From Bacillota bacterium (GTDB lineage Bacteria; Bacillota; UBA4882; UBA8346): a stretch of DNA of 15,398 nt. Below, piece by piece: positions 13,462 through 15,398 of the stretch (the first letter of the stretch is position 1; each line of letters starts with the position of its first letter). The notes under the pieces are model-generated. The model did no database searches. It saw nothing but the letters and a program-made list of their open reading frames with translations, and had not been told where the DNA came from. A program made the translations under genes and the position numbers. The stretch covers positions 1 to 15,398 of the forward strand of contig JAEZKW010000168.1 in assembly GCA_023415375.1 (NCBI GenBank). Reading direction: 5' to 3'.

Positions 13462-14643
13462 ATGAAACAAAACAAAAATATCGTCTTATTATATGGGTTT
13501 AACTTCTTCAAAAGTTTGCAATTCTTCGGCGCAGTGGCCTTACCTTTCTACCTTTACCGGGCCGGACTTAATTATACCCGGATGTTTTTACTGGAAACAA
13601 TATTTTCAATCGGAATGTTCATCTTTGAAATACCCACCGGCGTTGTTGCCGACAGATTAGGTAGAAAGATCTCCTTATTTTTTGGCGCCTGTTTCTTTGG
13701 AGTCGGTTTTTTACTGTTTGGTATTCTTACTTCTTACTCTATTCTAATCATTGCCGAGATTATCTGCGCTTTCGGAATGACTCTTTTAAGCGGCGCCGAC
13801 CGCGCCATCATCTATGAAATTCTCAAAGAGGGTCATGAAGAAAATAGGGCTACCACAGTAATGGCCCGTTATGACGCTTACGGCACCATCGGTATGTTTC
13901 TGGCATTTCCAGTGGGTTCGCTGTTTGTCGGCAGTAATCTGGTTGCCTATAAAACCGCCTTGGGTCTCGTTTTCGTTGCAACGGCAATTGCCATTGGCAT
14001 CTCCGGTCTCATCGTTTTATTTGTAAAAGAGGGAAGGTATGAAAAAAGCGGCGAAAACGCAATCAAACAAGGAGTGGAAGGCTTTCTGTATATTTTCCGT
14101 CATCGTAGGTTAAGGGTATTTGGTTTAAATTTTGCACTTATTTCATCGCTAACCTTTTTTATGTTCTGGTTTTATCAATCATTATTACTTGAAAATAAAT
14201 TTCCTGTTATCTGGCAAGGTTTTATCGCCTCAGGGTTTAATTTAACTGCCATCCTGCTTTTATTGTTTACCCCTGTTGTAAAGCGCCGTATGGGGATCAG
14301 AAATACCCTATTTTTCTCTTCAATCATACCTGGAATTTTATATATAAGCGTATCCTTGATTCCTGGTTTAATAATGGCTATGATTGCCATTTTCGGTGTC
14401 ACAAATCTGAAAATGTTTCGAGCCCCGATGCTTAATGCGCTAATGAATGATCAAATTGGGAGTTCAAACAGAGCAACGGTTTTATCGGGCGTATCCATGA
14501 TCGAACGTGTTGCTACAGCGCTTCTCTATCCCGTGGTTGGATTGTTAACGGATATTTCATTAAAAATGACATTTCTGACGCTTGGAATTATAACAATTGT
14601 TATATCTATACTATTACGGATCAGCGAAGATTACGCCGGGTAA
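13462..14643 (+). CDS. MFS transporter, probable drug/metabolite exporter
   Basis: This 393-aa protein is hydrophobic throughout, with about 12 membrane segments in two halves. The MFS motif A is clear in the first cytoplasmic loop (GVVADRLGRKISLFFG, about residues 60-75), and a charged central loop with KEGRYEKSGENAIKQG separates the halves near residue 190-205. The length is typical of 12-TM drug:H+ antiporters. The second motif-A-like loop is weak (VVKRRMGIRNTL). Export of a toxic compound or natural product is likely but not proven; the cargo is unknown. It is co-transcribed with the VOC gene (20-base gap; AGAGGAAA about 12 bases before ATG). Its stop codon lies 2 bases from that of the convergent hydrolase gene, leaving no room for a separate terminator. 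Confidence 0.88.
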   Translation: MKQNKNIVLLYGFNFFKSLQFFGAVALPFYLYRAGLNYTRMFLLETIFSIGMFIFEIPTGVVADRLGRKISLFFGACFFGVGFLLFGILTSYSILIIAEIICAFGMTLLSGADRAIIYEILKEGHEENRATTVMARYDAYGTIGMFLAFPVGSLFVGSNLVAYKTALGLVFVATAIAIGISGLIVLFVKEGRYEKSGENAIKQGVEGFLYIFRHRRLRVFGLNFALISSLTFFMFWFYQSLLLENKFPVIWQGFIASGFNLTAILLLLFTPVVKRRMGIRNTLFFSSIIPGILYISVSLIPGLIMAMIAIFGVTNLKMFRAPMLNALMNDQIGSSNRATVLSGVSMIERVATALLYPVVGLLTDISLKMTFLTLGIITIVISILLRISEDYAG

Positions 14644-14645
14644 TT

Positions 14646-15395
14646 TCAGCACTCCACCGCCAGTCCATTATTCTCTTTTAATAAATATGTATACTCCGTT
14701 GCTATAAACTCCAATACTTTGTCCGCTATAATCCGGTGTCCTTCCCGATTTGGATGAATACCATCCGTACATAAGAACTTATTAAAATCGGGATATTGAA
14801 GAAATGCTCCCCGAATATCAATCCAACGGGTTTTAGTCGCCTCAGCCACTCGAATAATCGTAGAACTATAACGCTCCTGCCACCAATAGATTTTGGTAAC
14901 ACTCCCGAGCCACTTCAAAATATTTATTTCCGCCAGAGGGTTATTTTTACTGACCCATTTTAGATATCTATCAGCATTCAGCGGCGGCAGGGTCATCAGA
15001 ACGGGAATGACCTTATTATTTTTTAAGAATTCCACTGTAGCGGTTAATTCTTTTTCGAACTGGCCAAAATCGGTCTTGGGTTCATGAATCCCTTCGGGAA
15101 AACTGGCGATTCGCTCCCAATCATAATCACAATCATTGCCGCCATACTCAATCAATACAATATCAGGTTTGTCTTTGATAATGTCGTTTTTCAGTCTGGT
15201 AATTCCCTTAATCAAAGTATTACCAAATTTTGCGGTATTAGAAACAACCCCATTAAGCCTTTTTTGAAGTAATGCCACATAGTTATCGGCCAAAACTACA
15301 TATTTTTGCTTCACGTCATCATAGATTACTCCCCGGGATATGGAGTCGCCTGAAACCAGATATTTATAAATACTTTTATGGGTTTGTCCATTCAT
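14646..15395 (-). CDS. SGNH/GDSL-family hydrolase
   Basis: This 249-aa esterase/lipase-type hydrolase shows all four SGNH blocks: GDSIS (16-20, nucleophile Ser18), Gly58 in KFGNT, YGGND (84-88, Asn87) and DGIHPNREGH (211-220, with Asp211 and His214 of the triad). It deacylates an ester-containing carbohydrate, lipid or similar substrate, which I cannot define. No signal peptide or membrane segment is visible, so it is probably cytoplasmic. The Trp-rich middle (KWLGSVTKIYWWQERY) is unlike simple GDSL lipases. ATG 15395 is three bases from the window end, so its ribosome site cannot be seen and the protein may start further upstream. It has no evident link to the guanidine locus. Confidence 0.88.
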   Translation of the reverse strand: MNGQTHKSIYKYLVSGDSISRGVIYDDVKQKYVVLADNYVALLQKRLNGVVSNTAKFGNTLIKGITRLKNDIIKDKPDIVLIEYGGNDCDYDWERIASFPEGIHEPKTDFGQFEKELTATVEFLKNNKVIPVLMTLPPLNADRYLKWVSKNNPLAEINILKWLGSVTKIYWWQERYSSTIIRVAEATKTRWIDIRGAFLQYPDFNKFLCTDGIHPNREGHRIIADKVLEFIATEYTYLLKENNGLAVEC

Positions 15396-15398
15396 CGA

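Noticed and set aside
1..15398. CRISPR arrays, insertion sequences, tRNA or rRNA genes.
   Set aside because: No regularly spaced repeats, transposase motifs, tRNA-like T-arm/CCA ends or rRNA stretches were seen.

Overview
The window looks like a chromosomal segment of an anaerobic member of the Bacillota. Shine-Dalgarno sites are strong (AAGGAGG, GAAAGGA), intergenic DNA is AT-rich, a guanidine-I (ykkC class) riboswitch ends in a Bacillus-style intrinsic terminator, and there is a NifI1/NifI2-type PII pair, a type known mainly from anaerobic diazotrophs and archaea. I cannot name the species.

Left edge (1-1148, + strand): the 3' part of an HxlR-family repressor gene, then a small pyridoxamine-5'-phosphate-oxidase-like flavoprotein gene whose leader carries a palindrome that could be the HxlR operator. 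About 320 bases without a recognised gene follow.

Centre (1149-12562, all - strand, read right to left): one continuous nitrogen-scavenging locus. A BmrR-like MerR activator gene is followed by a promoter with a near-perfect MerR operator inside a 19-bp spacer. Next come nifI1- and nifI2-like PII genes, a TauABC/SsuABC-type ABC importer (lipoprotein, permease, ATPase), a guanidine-I riboswitch with its terminator, and the guanidine degradation genes: two DUF1989 carboxyguanidine deiminase subunits (CgdA/CgdB), a biotin-dependent urea/guanidine carboxylase and allophanate hydrolase. The chemistry inferred from family knowledge is: guanidine + HCO3- + ATP -> carboxyguanidine; deimination to allophanate; hydrolysis of allophanate to 2 NH3 + 2 CO2. 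The importer would supply guanidine, the riboswitch would gate the enzymes on guanidine, and the PII pair would report 2-oxoglutarate/ATP status, perhaps to the importer.

Right edge (12563-15398): a long, structured leader precedes a two-gene + strand operon (VOC/glyoxalase-fold protein and MFS exporter). It converges, with 2 bases between stop codons, on a - strand SGNH/GDSL hydrolase gene. By eye this part is more AT-rich than the carboxylase region.

The most unusual feature is the combination of three control layers on one guanidine locus: a MerR-type promoter, nitrogenase-type PII proteins in place of any visible nitrogenase genes, and an internal guanidine riboswitch separating uptake from degradation.
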